This document shows positions 34,198-44,677 of a stretch of 64,000 bases of DNA, in pieces (positions within the stretch are counted from its first letter, which is position 1; every line of letters starts with the position of its first letter). Position numbers and translations under genes: made by a program. The stretch is from contig CAWDWP010000015.1 of the NCBI GenBank assembly GCA_963806045.1, forward strand, positions 124,001 through 188,000, given 5' to 3'. The DNA comes from DATCHW01 sp963806045 (GTDB lineage: Bacteria > Bacteroidota > Ignavibacteria > Tepidaquicellales > Tepidaquicellaceae). The notes under the pieces were generated by a model. It was not told where the DNA came from. It saw nothing but the letters and a program-made list of their open reading frames with translations, and did not search any database.

Positions 34198-35136
34198 TCA
34201 GATTTTTTCTGCTGCTCTTAATTTTGCACTTCTTGATCTGGGATTACTCTTAATTTCTTCATCCGAAGGAACGATTGGCTTTTTTGTGAGAATTTTCAGA
34301 GAAGCACCCTTTCCTTCTGAATTTTCCTTATATTTTGAAACTGATTCTTTAAACGAATTTTGTTTTATGAAACTCTTAACAATTCTGTCTTCCAGCGAGT
34401 GGTAGGAAACTATTACAAGTCTTCCTCCTTCCGCTAAAAAATTTAATGAATCAGAAAGAACAATATTTAAACTATCAAGTTCACTGTTTACTTCAATTCT
34501 TATTGCCTGGAATATCTTCGAAAGAAAATCATATAAACCTGTCTTATTTATCTTATATTCAGATTTGACTATATTCACCAAATCATATGTTGTCTCGATT
34601 TTGTTTTTTCTTCTGTAATCCGAAATACTCTCTGCTAATCTTTTCGAATTTCCGATTTCCCCATAATTTTCAAAAATCTTTTTTAGTTCGTCATTTGTAT
34701 ATTCATTCAGAACTTCTTTTGCTGTCAGCTTTCCCGATTTATCTGCCCTCATATCAAGCGGTGTATCCTTCATATAACTGAAGCCATCCTCAGCATTCAG
34801 CTGGTATGATGAAAGTCCAAGGTCAAGAATAAGACCATTGATTTTCCTTATACCAGAAGATTCCAGAATTTCCCGGAGGCTGCCAAAATCCTTATTAACG
34901 AATTTTATTCTATCTGAAAACATTTTCAATCTTTTTTTGCTATAATCCAGTGCGAAAATATCTTTATCTATACAAATCAGTTCATAATTTCCCTGCAACA
35001 AACTGCAGATTTTTTCAGAGTAACCTCCCCCGCCGCAAGTACCGTCAACAATAACCGGTTCTTTAATTTCCGGGTTCAGAAGAAAATTTATTGATTCATT
35101 TAAAAGAACGGGTGTATGAAAATTATTTTCATACAT
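34198..35136 (-). CDS. rsmH: 16S rRNA (cytosine-1402-N4)-methyltransferase RsmH
   Basis: SAM-dependent enzyme (formerly MraW) that methylates C1402 in the ribosomal P site. The 312 residues show HTPVLLNESINFL at the N terminus, the SAM site VDGTCGGGGYSEKI near residue 30, GLILDLGLSSYQL near residue 103, and the C-terminal VSYHSLEDRIVKSFI near residue 245. The 5' end overlaps mraZ by 8 bases. Confidence 0.97.
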   Translation of the reverse strand: MYENNFHTPVLLNESINFLLNPEIKEPVIVDGTCGGGGYSEKICSLLQGNYELICIDKDIFALDYSKKRLKMFSDRIKFVNKDFGSLREILESSGIRKINGLILDLGLSSYQLNAEDGFSYMKDTPLDMRADKSGKLTAKEVLNEYTNDELKKIFENYGEIGNSKRLAESISDYRRKNKIETTYDLVNIVKSEYKINKTGLYDFLSKIFQAIRIEVNSELDSLNIVLSDSLNFLAEGGRLVIVSYHSLEDRIVKSFIKQNSFKESVSKYKENSEGKGASLKILTKKPIVPSDEEIKSNPRSRSAKLRAAEKI

Positions 35137-35584
35137 TTCTATTCTTAGATAGTTCGGATACCTTTTGTGCTATTACTTCATATGAATCATTCTGCGAATC
35201 GTCATATTTTTTCTTTATCTCCGGACTCCATATTTCTATTTTATCAAGTATGCCAATAACCAAAGCTTCTTTTTTAATTTCAGCAAAATGCAATAACACG
35301 GTTGGAATGAGCATCCGGTATTGCGCATCGAGCTCAATTTCGTTTACATTCAACAGGAATTCCCGCACAAAATGTCTTTGAACCGTATCGAGAGGATTAT
35401 ATTTCAATAAGTCAGATTGAACTTTTTGCCACTCTTCATTGGGATACATCAGAAGGCAATTATCAATACCCCGTGTAATAGTGAATTTATTATCTGCTTC
35501 AAGATTTATATATTTACGAAACTTCGCAGGTAATATTATGCGTGACTTGTTATCAACCGAACATATTGAATGACCTTGAAACAT
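35129..35584 (-). CDS. mraZ: Transcriptional regulator MraZ
   Basis: A 151-residue AbrB-like DNA-binding protein with the two tandem SpoVT/MraZ folds: CSVDNKSRIILPAKFRKYI near residue 8 and the second DAQYRMLIPTVL near residue 82. In other bacteria MraZ forms a ring and represses its own dcw operon by binding repeated boxes in the promoter. Here three boxes with 10-base spacing lie 41 bases upstream, which supports autoregulation. Confidence 0.95.
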   Translation of the reverse strand: MFQGHSICSVDNKSRIILPAKFRKYINLEADNKFTITRGIDNCLLMYPNEEWQKVQSDLLKYNPLDTVQRHFVREFLLNVNEIELDAQYRMLIPTVLLHFAEIKKEALVIGILDKIEIWSPEIKKKYDDSQNDSYEVIAQKVSELSKNRNV

Positions 35585-35624
35585 TTTTTACATATATACT
35601 TGTTAATTTAAAGTATTGGAAAAT

Positions 35625-35687
35625 CCTCCACTTTGCTCCACTTTCCTCCACCTTATACAAAAATAGTCATTTTTTATCAAAAGTCAA
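35625..35687 (-). promoter_or_regulatory. dcw promoter with three MraZ boxes
   Basis: On the minus strand, TTG (35687-35685) is followed after 19 bases by TATTTTTG (35665-35658), an exact Bacteroidota-type TTG/TAnnTTTG promoter. Beginning about 5 bases downstream are three GTGGAG copies at 35652-35647, 35642-35637 and 35632-35627, spaced exactly 10 bases, two of them preceded by AAA (AAAGTGGAG). That resembles the AAAGTG-type MraZ box known from mycoplasmas. The array overlaps the expected transcription start, so bound MraZ should block initiation. Confidence 0.78.
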
Positions 35688-35766
35688 ACGTTTTTTTTAC
35701 ATATTTAGGGATAAATGTATAATTTAAGGTAAGTTGAATTTATGAGGTGATATAGAATGGCATATT

Positions 35767-35803
35767 ATACCCTACAAAAGTCTTCAAGACTTTTGTAGGG
35801 TAT
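35767..35803. repeat. Perfect 37-base palindrome
   Basis: Two perfect 18-base arms around a single C; the centre reads GTCTTCAAGAC and the arms contain CCCTACAAAAG. It lies between the rpoC terminator and the dcw promoter, outside either. The arm core CTACAAAAGT recurs at 63031 and 63126, and a palindrome with a near-identical centre lies at 55681. It has no T tract and is not a standard terminator. Confidence 0.85.
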
Positions 35804-35862
35804 AGAAATCAACGGACAAGAATGTATTTCCCCCTAATATTATTTTTTAATTTTGAAATAAT

Positions 35863-35895
35863 AAAAAAGGCTGAAATCTTACGATATCAGCCTTT
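35863..35895 (-). terminator. Terminator after rpoC
   Basis: Arms AAAGGCTGA and TCAGCCTTT with a 12-base loop, followed on the minus strand by TTTTTTATTATTT. It begins 23 bases after the rpoC stop and ends the long ribosomal protein-RNA polymerase operon. The rest of the 35585-35917 gap holds the palindrome and the dcw promoter described separately. Confidence 0.88.
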
Positions 35896-35917
35896 AATAT
35901 TTTTATCAAACTAAAAG

Positions 35918-38900
35918 TTAAGCTTTTGCTTTGGTTTTTCTTTTAGTTGTTTTTTTCACTTTTACTTTCACATCTTCTACTTCGGATTCGGCTTCAACTT
36001 CAACCGGCTCTTCTTTTACTACAGTATCATCAAACTCGTGCATTCCATCTTTTCTGAATACAAGTATATCCCTGTATTTCTTAAGTCCTGTTCCAGCCGG
36101 AATGAGCTGACCGATAATTACGTTTTCTTTTAATCCTAACAAGTGGTCAACCTTGCCTTTAATTGCGGCATCCGTAAGAACTCTTGTAGTTTCCTGGAAC
36201 GAAGCTGCAGAGATAAAGCTGTCCGTTGTTAATGATGTCTGAGTGATACCAAGCAATACAGGTTCCGCCGTTGCAGGAATTGCTTCCCTGGCTTTAATCT
36301 GTGTCTTGCTCTTTTTCTTCAGTGCAACGTTTAATTCTTTTATTTCTTTTTTATTAAATACTTCCTTTAATCTGACCTTATCGCTATCACCTTTATCAGT
36401 AATAACTACCATACCTCTGAGTTTTTCATTTTCATCAGAGAAAATATTTTTATGAACAACGTCACCTTCGAGGAATTTCGTATCACCCGGGTCAGTAATC
36501 TTTACTTTCTGAAGCATTTGCCTTACTATAACTTCAATATGCTTATCATTGATTTTCACACCCTGAATTCTGTAAACTTCCTGAATTTCATTTACAAGGT
36601 ATTCCTGAACTTCAGATACACCTTTAATTTTCAGATATATCAACAGGATCTGATGCACCGCCTGTTAAGGCGTCACCCGCTTTTACAACATCTCCGTTTC
36701 TAACAAGAATATGCTTGGATGTTGGAATTTTATAGTCTATTGTCTTGGAACCTTCCAGCGATTGAATCCTTAATTCTCTTCCGCCTCTGGTAATCTTTCC
36801 GATTTCTACAACACCGTCAATCTCCGCAATTCTTGATGGGTCACTCGGGCTTCTGGATTCAAATAGTTCAGTTACTCTGGGAAGTCCGCCTGTGATATCC
36901 CTTGTTTTACCGGAATCACGCGGAATCTTTACGAGAATTGTTCCCGCTTTTACCTCGGCTGTATTATCAATCAAAAGGTTGGCTTTTGCGGGAATCAGAT
37001 ATGAACTAAGAATTTTATGAGTGCCTTTCGGACTTAATATATTTATTGTCGGACTCTTAGTCTTATCCTTGCTTTCAATAACGGTTTTCTGGAAGTGTCC
37101 GGTTTGCTCATCTTTTATCAGTTCGTATTGCTTACCTTCTTCAAGATCATGATATTGAATCATACCATCATTTTCCGCAACCATCACTGAATTGTATGGA
37201 TCCCATTCGTATAATATCTGGTTTTTCAGAACTCTTTCATTATTTTTAACCCTAAGGGTCGCACCATATTCAACTTTATATTTTGTAAGTATTTCACCCG
37301 AATCTTCAACTATATTTATTATTCCGTTTCTGCTCAGAGAAATAAATTTATCACCATCAGCTCCTTTGTATTCAACCATTCTCATATTTTCGAATTTGAC
37401 TTTTCCTTCGAATTTGGAATGTATATTTGACTGTGTAACAATCTTACTTGCAGTACCGCCGATATGGAAGGTTCTGAGTGTAAGCTGAGTTCCGGGTTCA
37501 CCGATAGATTGTGCTGCAATAATACCTACTGCTTCACCGACTTCGACAATTTTTCCCGTTGAAAGGTTTCTGCCATAACATTTTGCGCAAACACCTCTTT
37601 TTGTTTCACAGGTCAATACAGACCTTATTTCAACTGATGTTATCGGGGATTCTGCAATTATCTGAGCTTTATCTTCATCAATTTCATCACCTGCTTTTAC
37701 AATAATTTTTTTACTGCGAGGATCTACTACATCATTAACAGCAACTCTTCCAAGTATTCTTTCGTCAAGCGGTTCTTTAATATCTTCACCTTCTTTAAGT
37801 GCTTCTGTAAGCACACCACGGATGGTTCCGCAGTCATTTTCATTTATAATTACATCCTGGGCAACATCTACAAGTCTTCTTGTAAGGTATCCTGCATCGG
37901 CAGTTTTTAATGCTGTATCTGCAAGACCTTTTCTGGCACCGTGGGTCGAGATAAAGTATTCAAGAATTGAAAGACCTTCTTTGAAGTTTGCAATAATCGG
38001 GTTTTCAATAATTTCACCTGCCTGCCCTGTCATTGATTTCTGTGGTTTCTGCATCAGACCTCTCATACCTGCAAGCTGACTGACCTGTTCCGCAGAACCT
38101 CTTGCACCGGAATCAATCATCATATGAAGTGAGTTGAAGCCCTCTTTCGAGTTCTTCAGATTTTCCATCAAATGATTCTTTACCTGGTCACGAACGTGAG
38201 TCCAGATATCAATTACTTTATTATATCTTTCATTTTCGGAAATTATTCCTCTTGATTTGGATTTCTCAATATTCTCAACCCGTTTTAAAGCATCTTCGAT
38301 AATCTTTTTCTTTTCTGAAGGAACTTCAATATCATCGATATTCACGGACAGACCGCCATCGGTTGCATATTTAAATCCTAATTCTTTTAATTTATCAAGG
38401 AATATTGCGGTTTTAAGATTTCCAACCCTCTTATAAATGTTACCAATTATTTCAATTACTTTTTTCTTCTTTAAAAGTTCATTAATGAACGGAATTCCTT
38501 CCGGTCTTATCTCGTTAAATATAACTCTCCCGGTTGTGGTAGAAATCATTTCTCCATCAACGCGAACTTTTATTCTTGAATGTATACTAACTTTTTTATT
38601 ATTTAATGCAATGATTACTTCTGATGGTGATGAGAATATTTTCCCTTCGCCTAAATCTCCTTTATGCTCTTTAGTGAGATAATATACATCCCAGAATTAA
38701 TTCCTGGTTAGGAATAATTACAGGATTGCCATGCTGAGGAGAAAGAATATTGTGCGTTGAAAGCATTAACACTTGTGCTTCAAGCTGTGCATCATATGAC
38801 AACGGAACGTGAACTGCCATCTGGTCACCATCAAAGTCAGCATTAAAAGCTATACATACAAACGGGTGAAGCGTAATTGCTTTTCCTTCAATCAATACCG

Positions 38901-40260
38901 GTTGAAATGCCTGAATACTAATTCTGTGAAGTGTAGGTGCTCTGTTTAGCATTATAGGATGACCGTCAATCACATTTTCAAGGATATCCCATACTTCTGG
39001 AGTCCTTTTATCAATCATCTTTTTCGCACTTTTGACAGTCTTTACATAGTCTCTGTCAATCAATCTTCTGATTACAAACGGCTTGAACAATTCAAGAGCC
39101 ATATCTTTCGGAATTCCGCATTGATGCAGTTTAAGTTCCGGACCAACGACGATAACCGAACGACCTGAATAGTCTACTCTCTTTCCAAGCAGGTTCTGTC
39201 TGAATCTTCCCTGTTTGCCTTTAAGGATATCAGATAAAGATTTCAATGCACGGTTTTCAGCTTTTACAGCAGTAACTCTTCTTGAGTTATCCAGCAAAGC
39301 ATCTACTGCTTCCTGAAGCATTCGTTTTTCATTTCTTAAAATGACTTCAGGGGCTTTGATATCTATTAATCTTTTTAACCTGTTATTTCTGATAATTACT
39401 CTTCGATATAAATCATTAAGGTCACTTGTTGCAAATCTTCCGCCTTCCAAAGGAACCAAAGGTCTTAATTCCGGAGGAATAACAGGTACAACATCGAGCA
39501 CCATCCATTCAGGTTTATTAAGCTTTCCGCCTTCTTTCAGTTTGAAAGATTCAAGTACTCTTAATCTTTTAATATTCTCAGCTTTCTTCAGAGCAGAGGG
39601 ATCTTCATCAAGTTCATTTCTTAATCTTAGAACATCATCTAAGAGATTTACTGTTCTGAGCAGAGCTTTAATTGCATGACCGCCCTGGTCTGCAACAAAT
39701 TTCTTCGGATTATCATCATCAAGAATGTGTTCGGCTTCGCTCATACTGCTGAATGCATCGAGGTATTCTTCTTCAGTTATTAGCTGCATCCTTTTAAATC
39801 TTGGTTTTCCGTCTACCATAATGTTACCTGGATTTACAACTACATATGTTTCATAGTATATAATTCTTTCCAGTTCTTTTGATGAAATTCCAAGAACATA
39901 ACCAATTTTCGAAGGCATTGAACGGAAGTACCATATGTGAACTACAGGAACACATAAAGATATATGTCCCATTCTTTCACGCCTTACATTTTTAAGATTA
40001 ATTTCAACTCCGCATCTATCGCATACTATACCTTTATACCTTATTCCTTTGTACTTACCGCAATGGCATTCCCAATCTTTTACCGGACCGAATATTTTTT
40101 CACAGAACAAACCATCTTTATCAGGTTTAAATGTCCTGTAATTAATAGTCTCCGGTTTCGTAACCTCACCATAGGAATTTTCAATAATAGATTCAGTGGA
40201 AGCCAGATTTATTGTTATCTTTGTTACACGCTTCCTTTTTAGTTCTATTTTTAACGGCAT
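35918..40260 (-). CDS. rpoC: RNA polymerase beta' subunit, two frame breaks
   Basis: Catalytic subunit of RNA polymerase. Part 1 (from ATG 40260) has the zinc-binding CHCGKYKGIRYKGIVCDRCG and the active-site NADFDGDQMAVH. Part 2 has DSGARGSAEQVSQLAGMRG (bridge helix/funnel), CETKRGVCAKCYG (second zinc site) and AQSIGEPGTQLTLRTFHIGG (trigger loop). Part 3 has EIQEVYRIQGVKINDKHIE and ITQTSLTTDSFISAASFQET. Removing one base near 38678-38692 and one near 36630-36642 gives a continuous 1446-residue protein of normal length. The C terminus is a lysine- and glutamate-rich tail. Gene follows rpoB as usual; an AGAGG sequence precedes the start. Confidence 0.95.
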
Positions 40261-40301
40261 TATTACCTCTTTTTAAATTTTAAACTTTAATAATGATTTA
40301 C

Positions 40302-43300
40302 TTATTCCATATTTACATCAAGACACAATCCCTGTAATTCTTTCATCAAAACGCTGAATGCTTCCGGAACACCCGGTTCAGGAAGATTATCTCCTTTAAT
40401 GATAGCTTCGTATGCCTTGCTTCTTCCGATAACATCATCACTTTTTACTGTGAGCATTTCCTGAAGAATGTTCGCGGCTCCATAGCCTTGCAAAGCCCAG
40501 CATTCCATTTCTCCGAACCTCTGACCGCCGAACTGGGCTTTTCCGCCGAGTGGCTGCTGAGTAATCAGAGAATATGGTCCGATTGAGCGTGCATGAATTT
40601 TATCATCAACAAGGTGTGACAGTTTTAACATATAAATGTAACCAACCGTAACCTGCTGATCAAATTTTTCACCGGACCGGCCATCATATAAATCTATTCT
40701 GGAGTTACTGGGAAGATTATTTTCCGTAAGCATCGTTTGGATTTCATCCACACTTGCGCCATCAAATATCGGTGTTGCAAATTTAACACCCAGAAGCTCA
40801 CCAACCCACCCGAGAGCTGTTTCATACAACTGACCGAGATTCATTCTTGAAGGAACACCTAAAGGATTTAATACAATATCCACAGGTGTGCCATCCGGCA
40901 TGAAAGGCATATCTTCGGGAGGTACAATCTTGGCTACGACACCTTTATTTCCGTGCCGGCCTGCCATTTTATCCCCTACTGATAATTTTCTTTTCTTTGC
41001 TACATACACTTTTGCAAGCTTGACTACCCCTGTTGGCAGTTCATCTCCAAGTGTAACTTTAACTTTTAATCTCTTATATTTTTCTTCGATTTCGATATAC
41101 TTGTAATTGTAATTCTTGAACATATCAGGTATAAGAGATGTTGCTCTTTTATAATTCGTCCATGGTTCTTCGAAATCAAAATCTTTGAAATCATAGCCAT
41201 GATTTTCAATCAGGTTTACAAAAGTTTCACGCTTGAAAGTAGTATTTTTCTTTAACATGTCATTACCTTTATTATCGTGAATACCAACACAATCTTTTCC
41301 TTCAAGCAGAATACCTAACTTTTCAGCAAATTTTAAATTAAGGTCTCTTATTTCTCTTTTTCGTTCTGATTCAAATTTATCAATTTTTCTCTTTTCTTCG
41401 CGTTTACCTTCTGTGTCTCTGGTTTTTCTTGAGAATAATTTTTTATTTATAATAATTCCCTTTAAACCGGGGGTAGCTCTTAATGAGGCATCTTTTACAT
41501 CTCCTGCTTTATCACCAAAAATTGCTCTTAAAAGTTTTTCTTCGGGTGTCGGTTCGGTTTCGCCTTTTGGAGTAACCTTTCCAATCAGGATATCGCCTTC
41601 TTTAACTTCAGCACCGACTCTTACTATTCCGTTTTCATCAAGGTCTTTAGTTGCTTCTTCACTTACGTTCGGTATTTCTTTTGTTAATTCTTCTTCACCT
41701 CTTTTTGTATCACGAACTTCGAGACTGAATTCTTCAATGTGAATAGAAGTGAAAATATCTTTTGCAACTACTTTTTCGCTGATTACAATAGCATCTTCAT
41801 AGTTGTAGCCTCTCCACGGCATGAATGCAACAAGGATATTTCTTCCTAATGCAAGTTCACCTCGCTGAGTCGAAGAACCATCAGCAAGAATGTCTCCCTT
41901 TTTAATCCTTTGACCTTCAGTTACAACAGGTCTTTGGTTAATAGAGGTATCCTGATTAGTTCTTAAAAATTTAACCAGGCTATATTCCACCGTTCTTTTA
42001 TCATCAAAGCTTAACAAGCTTTCATCAGAGTCTTCTTTTATATTATATTTTACAACAATTTTATCTGAGGATACGCTTTCAACCAGGCCATCAGCTTCAG
42101 CGAGAATCATTGACCTGGAATCCCTTGCAACAATTTCTTCAAATCCGGTACCGACTATAGGTGCTTCCGGTCTGAGAAGCGGCACTGCTTGTCTCTGCAT
42201 GTTACTGCCCATCAGTGCTCTGTTTGCGTCATCATGTTCAAGGAATGGAATCAAAGCTGCCGCTGCACTTACAATCTGATTAGTTGCAACGTCCATATAA
42301 TCAATTTCTTCAGGTTTCAGCATTGGGAAGTCACCTTTCGCACGAGCTTTGATTTTCTGACTCGTTAAATGACTTTTTGAATCAACTTCTGCATTCGCCT
42401 GAGCTATTCTATAATTATCTTCGTTATCTGCAGATAAGAATTCAATATTTTCTGTAACTTTTCCATTTACTACTTTTCTATAAGGCGTTTCTATGAAACC
42501 TAATTCATTCACTCTTGAATGAATACAAAGAGATGAAATCAATCCGATATTCGGACCTTCCGGGGTTTCGATAGGACACAATCTTCCGTAGTGAGTATAG
42601 TGCACGTCTCTTACTTCAAAACCTGCCCTTTCTCTTGACAAACCACCGGGTCCTAAAGCACTGATTCTTCTTTTATGAGTCATTTCAGCCAGCGGGTTAG
42701 TCTGATCCATAAACTGTGAAAGCTGACTGGTGCCAAAGAATGAAGATAAAGCGCTTGTAATTGGTCTCGCACTTACAAGTCTTATAGGTGTAAGATTTTC
42801 ATCATCGTGAATACTCATCTTCTCTCTTATAGTACGGGTCATTCTTGACAGACCTAAAGCAAATTGCTGTGACAGCTGTTCATTTACAGTTCTTACTCTT
42901 CTGTTCCCTAAGTGATCAATATCATCTACTTCTCTTTTACTGTCAATCAAATTCCTGATATTGGAAATAATTGCGACAATATCATCAAGTGTTAAAATTG
43001 TGATGAGAGGATCGATATTTAAATCAAGTTTCTTATTTATTTTATATCTTCCTACATCACCTAAATCATATTTTTTAGGATTAAAAAATTGTTTTTCTAT
43101 ATAACTTCTTGCACTTTCACCTTCGTTGTCCATCATGTAATTCTGATGTTTACCTTTTGCAGGTTTTTCATCAGTTTTCTCAGGAACAGATTCTGTTTCT
43201 TCATCATCGCTCAGGATAGTCTTAAAAATAACCTTTTCACCTTCTGTGGGTTCTGTTTTAAAAAGGTTTATTTTTTTAATCTTATAATTAACAATTTGAA

Positions 43301-44138
43301 GGAGCTGTTCGTCCGTCAACTCAGTTCCTTCAGGTATTTCTAAATCTGCACCCGACTCTGTATCAACAACATTTTCTGCGGCTATTCGTCCGATAAAATC
43401 AAGATAATTTTTTCCATTAATTTCAACTTTATCGACAAGGTCGAAAAGTTCAAGCATCTGGATTTTATCATTAATTCCAAGGGCTTTTAATAGAGTTGAG
43501 AAAAAGAATTTCTTTTTTCTGTCAACATATGCATATAGAAGATCATTAATGTCTGTTGTGAACTCAACCCAGGATCCTTTATAGGGGATAACTCTTGCGG
43601 AGAAAAGCTTGGTACCGTTTGCATGCGTAGATTCGCTGAATACAACTCCCGGAGACCGGTGAAGCTGACTTACAATTACTCTTTCAGCACCATTGATAAT
43701 GAAACTGCCTCGTGTTGTCATATAAGGCAGATTTCCAAGATAAACATCCTGTTCCAGGACATGGTTATAATCTTTTGCTGCGGCATTCGGTTTTGTTGAT
43801 AATCTTAATTTCACTTTCACCGGAACTGCATAGGTCAAGCCCTGTTCCTGACACTCAATGATTGTATAAGGGGGCTTTTCTATATAATACTCTACAAATT
43901 CAAGTAAAGCCGTTTCCCGGGAATCAGTAATCGGGAAATTATTTTCGAATACTGCCTGTAAACCAACCGATTTTCTTTTGCTAATCGGGACATCCTCCTG
44001 TAAAAAATCTTTGTATGATTTAACCTGAACGTTCAGTAAATCAGGAGGATCTAACTGTATATTAGCTTTAGAAAAAGTTAATCTTTTATTTTTAGGATTA
44101 AGAAATTTTAACCCTAAATTATTTTGATTATTTTCCAT
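40302..44138 (-). CDS. rpoB: RNA polymerase beta subunit
   Basis: A continuous 1278-residue beta subunit. Markers: FINGAERVIVSQLHRSPGV (residues about 147-165), the rifampicin region FFGTSQLSQFMDQTNPL followed by HKRRISALGPGGL, PIETPEGPNIGLI, NILVAFMPWRGYNYEDAIV, GDKMAGRHGNKGVV and the C-terminal MECWALQGYGAA. It contains no frame break, in contrast to rpoC next to it. In the rifampicin cluster I see the usual S, Q, D, H, R and S residues, so the allele looks sensitive. An AGGAG lies 11 bases before the start. Confidence 0.98.
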   Translation of the reverse strand: MENNQNNLGLKFLNPKNKRLTFSKANIQLDPPDLLNVQVKSYKDFLQEDVPISKRKSVGLQAVFENNFPITDSRETALLEFVEYYIEKPPYTIIECQEQGLTYAVPVKVKLRLSTKPNAAAKDYNHVLEQDVYLGNLPYMTTRGSFIINGAERVIVSQLHRSPGVVFSESTHANGTKLFSARVIPYKGSWVEFTTDINDLLYAYVDRKKKFFFSTLLKALGINDKIQMLELFDLVDKVEINGKNYLDFIGRIAAENVVDTESGADLEIPEGTELTDEQLLQIVNYKIKKINLFKTEPTEGEKVIFKTILSDDEETESVPEKTDEKPAKGKHQNYMMDNEGESARSYIEKQFFNPKKYDLGDVGRYKINKKLDLNIDPLITILTLDDIVAIISNIRNLIDSKREVDDIDHLGNRRVRTVNEQLSQQFALGLSRMTRTIREKMSIHDDENLTPIRLVSARPITSALSSFFGTSQLSQFMDQTNPLAEMTHKRRISALGPGGLSRERAGFEVRDVHYTHYGRLCPIETPEGPNIGLISSLCIHSRVNELGFIETPYRKVVNGKVTENIEFLSADNEDNYRIAQANAEVDSKSHLTSQKIKARAKGDFPMLKPEEIDYMDVATNQIVSAAAALIPFLEHDDANRALMGSNMQRQAVPLLRPEAPIVGTGFEEIVARDSRSMILAEADGLVESVSSDKIVVKYNIKEDSDESLLSFDDKRTVEYSLVKFLRTNQDTSINQRPVVTEGQRIKKGDILADGSSTQRGELALGRNILVAFMPWRGYNYEDAIVISEKVVAKDIFTSIHIEEFSLEVRDTKRGEEELTKEIPNVSEEATKDLDENGIVRVGAEVKEGDILIGKVTPKGETEPTPEEKLLRAIFGDKAGDVKDASLRATPGLKGIIINKKLFSRKTRDTEGKREEKRKIDKFESERKREIRDLNLKFAEKLGILLEGKDCVGIHDNKGNDMLKKNTTFKRETFVNLIENHGYDFKDFDFEEPWTNYKRATSLIPDMFKNYNYKYIEIEEKYKRLKVKVTLGDELPTGVVKLAKVYVAKKRKLSVGDKMAGRHGNKGVVAKIVPPEDMPFMPDGTPVDIVLNPLGVPSRMNLGQLYETALGWVGELLGVKFATPIFDGASVDEIQTMLTENNLPSNSRIDLYDGRSGEKFDQQVTVGYIYMLKLSHLVDDKIHARSIGPYSLITQQPLGGKAQFGGQRFGEMECWALQGYGAANILQEMLTVKSDDVIGRSKAYEAIIKGDNLPEPGVPEAFSVLMKELQGLCLDVNME

Positions 44139-44164
44139 ATTTAAAAATTTCTCCTGAGAAATTT

Positions 44165-44214
44165 AAAAAGTAATCCCGTGGCTTCTGATTATCTCAGAAG
44201 ACGGGATTACTTTT
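44165..44214 (-). terminator. Attenuator-like double hairpin between rplL and rpoB
   Basis: Outer arms AAAGTAATCCCGT (44168-44180) and ACGGGATTACTTT (44201-44213) enclose an inner stem CTTCTGA/TCAGAAG. On the minus strand the structure is followed by a short T run (TTTTT), 30 bases before the rpoB start. Position and form match the partial terminator that separates ribosomal protein from polymerase expression in other bacteria. Confidence 0.75.
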
Positions 44215-44259
44215 GTGATTATATTTAAAATAGTTATTTTTATTATTCAAAAGAAGATT

Positions 44260-44631
44260 TTACTTAAGCTCTACTTTTGCGCCCGCTGCTTCTAAATCAG
44301 CTTTTAATTTTTCAGCTTCTGCTTTTGAAATATTTTCTTTAACAGGCTTCGGAGCTCCTTCAACAAGTGCTTTTGCTTCAGTCAGACCAAGACCCGTAGC
44401 ATTCTTAACTGCTTTGATAACGTTAATTTTTTGTGCTCCGATTTCAGCTAAAACGACCGTGAATTCAGTTTTTTCTTCTACCGGTGCTGCTGCTGCCGGT
44501 GCTGCGCCAGCCATCATCATGGGGGCAGCTGCTGTTACTCCGAATTTATCTTCGAGGGCTTTCTTCAATTCAGATGCCTCTAATAAAGTTAAATTAGATA
44601 TCTGTTCTAATAGTTCTTCTACTTTTGCCAT
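44260..44631 (-). CDS. rplL: Ribosomal protein L7/L12
   Basis: A 123-residue stalk protein that recruits translation factors. The N-terminal dimerisation part (LLEQISNLTLLEASELKKAL), an alanine/proline-rich hinge (residues about 36-52) and the C-terminal domain (INVIKAVKNATGLGLTEAKALVEGAP) are all present. AAGGA lies 8 bases before the ATG. Typical length. Confidence 0.98.
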   Translation of the reverse strand: MAKVEELLEQISNLTLLEASELKKALEDKFGVTAAAPMMMAGAAPAAAAPVEEKTEFTVVLAEIGAQKINVIKAVKNATGLGLTEAKALVEGAPKPVKENISKAEAEKLKADLEAAGAKVELK

Positions 44632-44677
44632 TTTTATTCCTTTAAATTTTTAATTTCTAAATCATTTTTAAAATAAA

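Noticed and set aside
35627..35652. Three 10-base-spaced repeats considered as a mini-satellite
   Set aside because: Position at the mraZ promoter and similarity to MraZ boxes explain them better.
36630..38692. Split rpoC considered as a natural gene fission, as in cyanobacteria and some epsilonproteobacteria
   Set aside because: The breaks fall inside conserved blocks without start signals, and removing one base at each restores an unbroken protein; true fissions give complete separate subunits.
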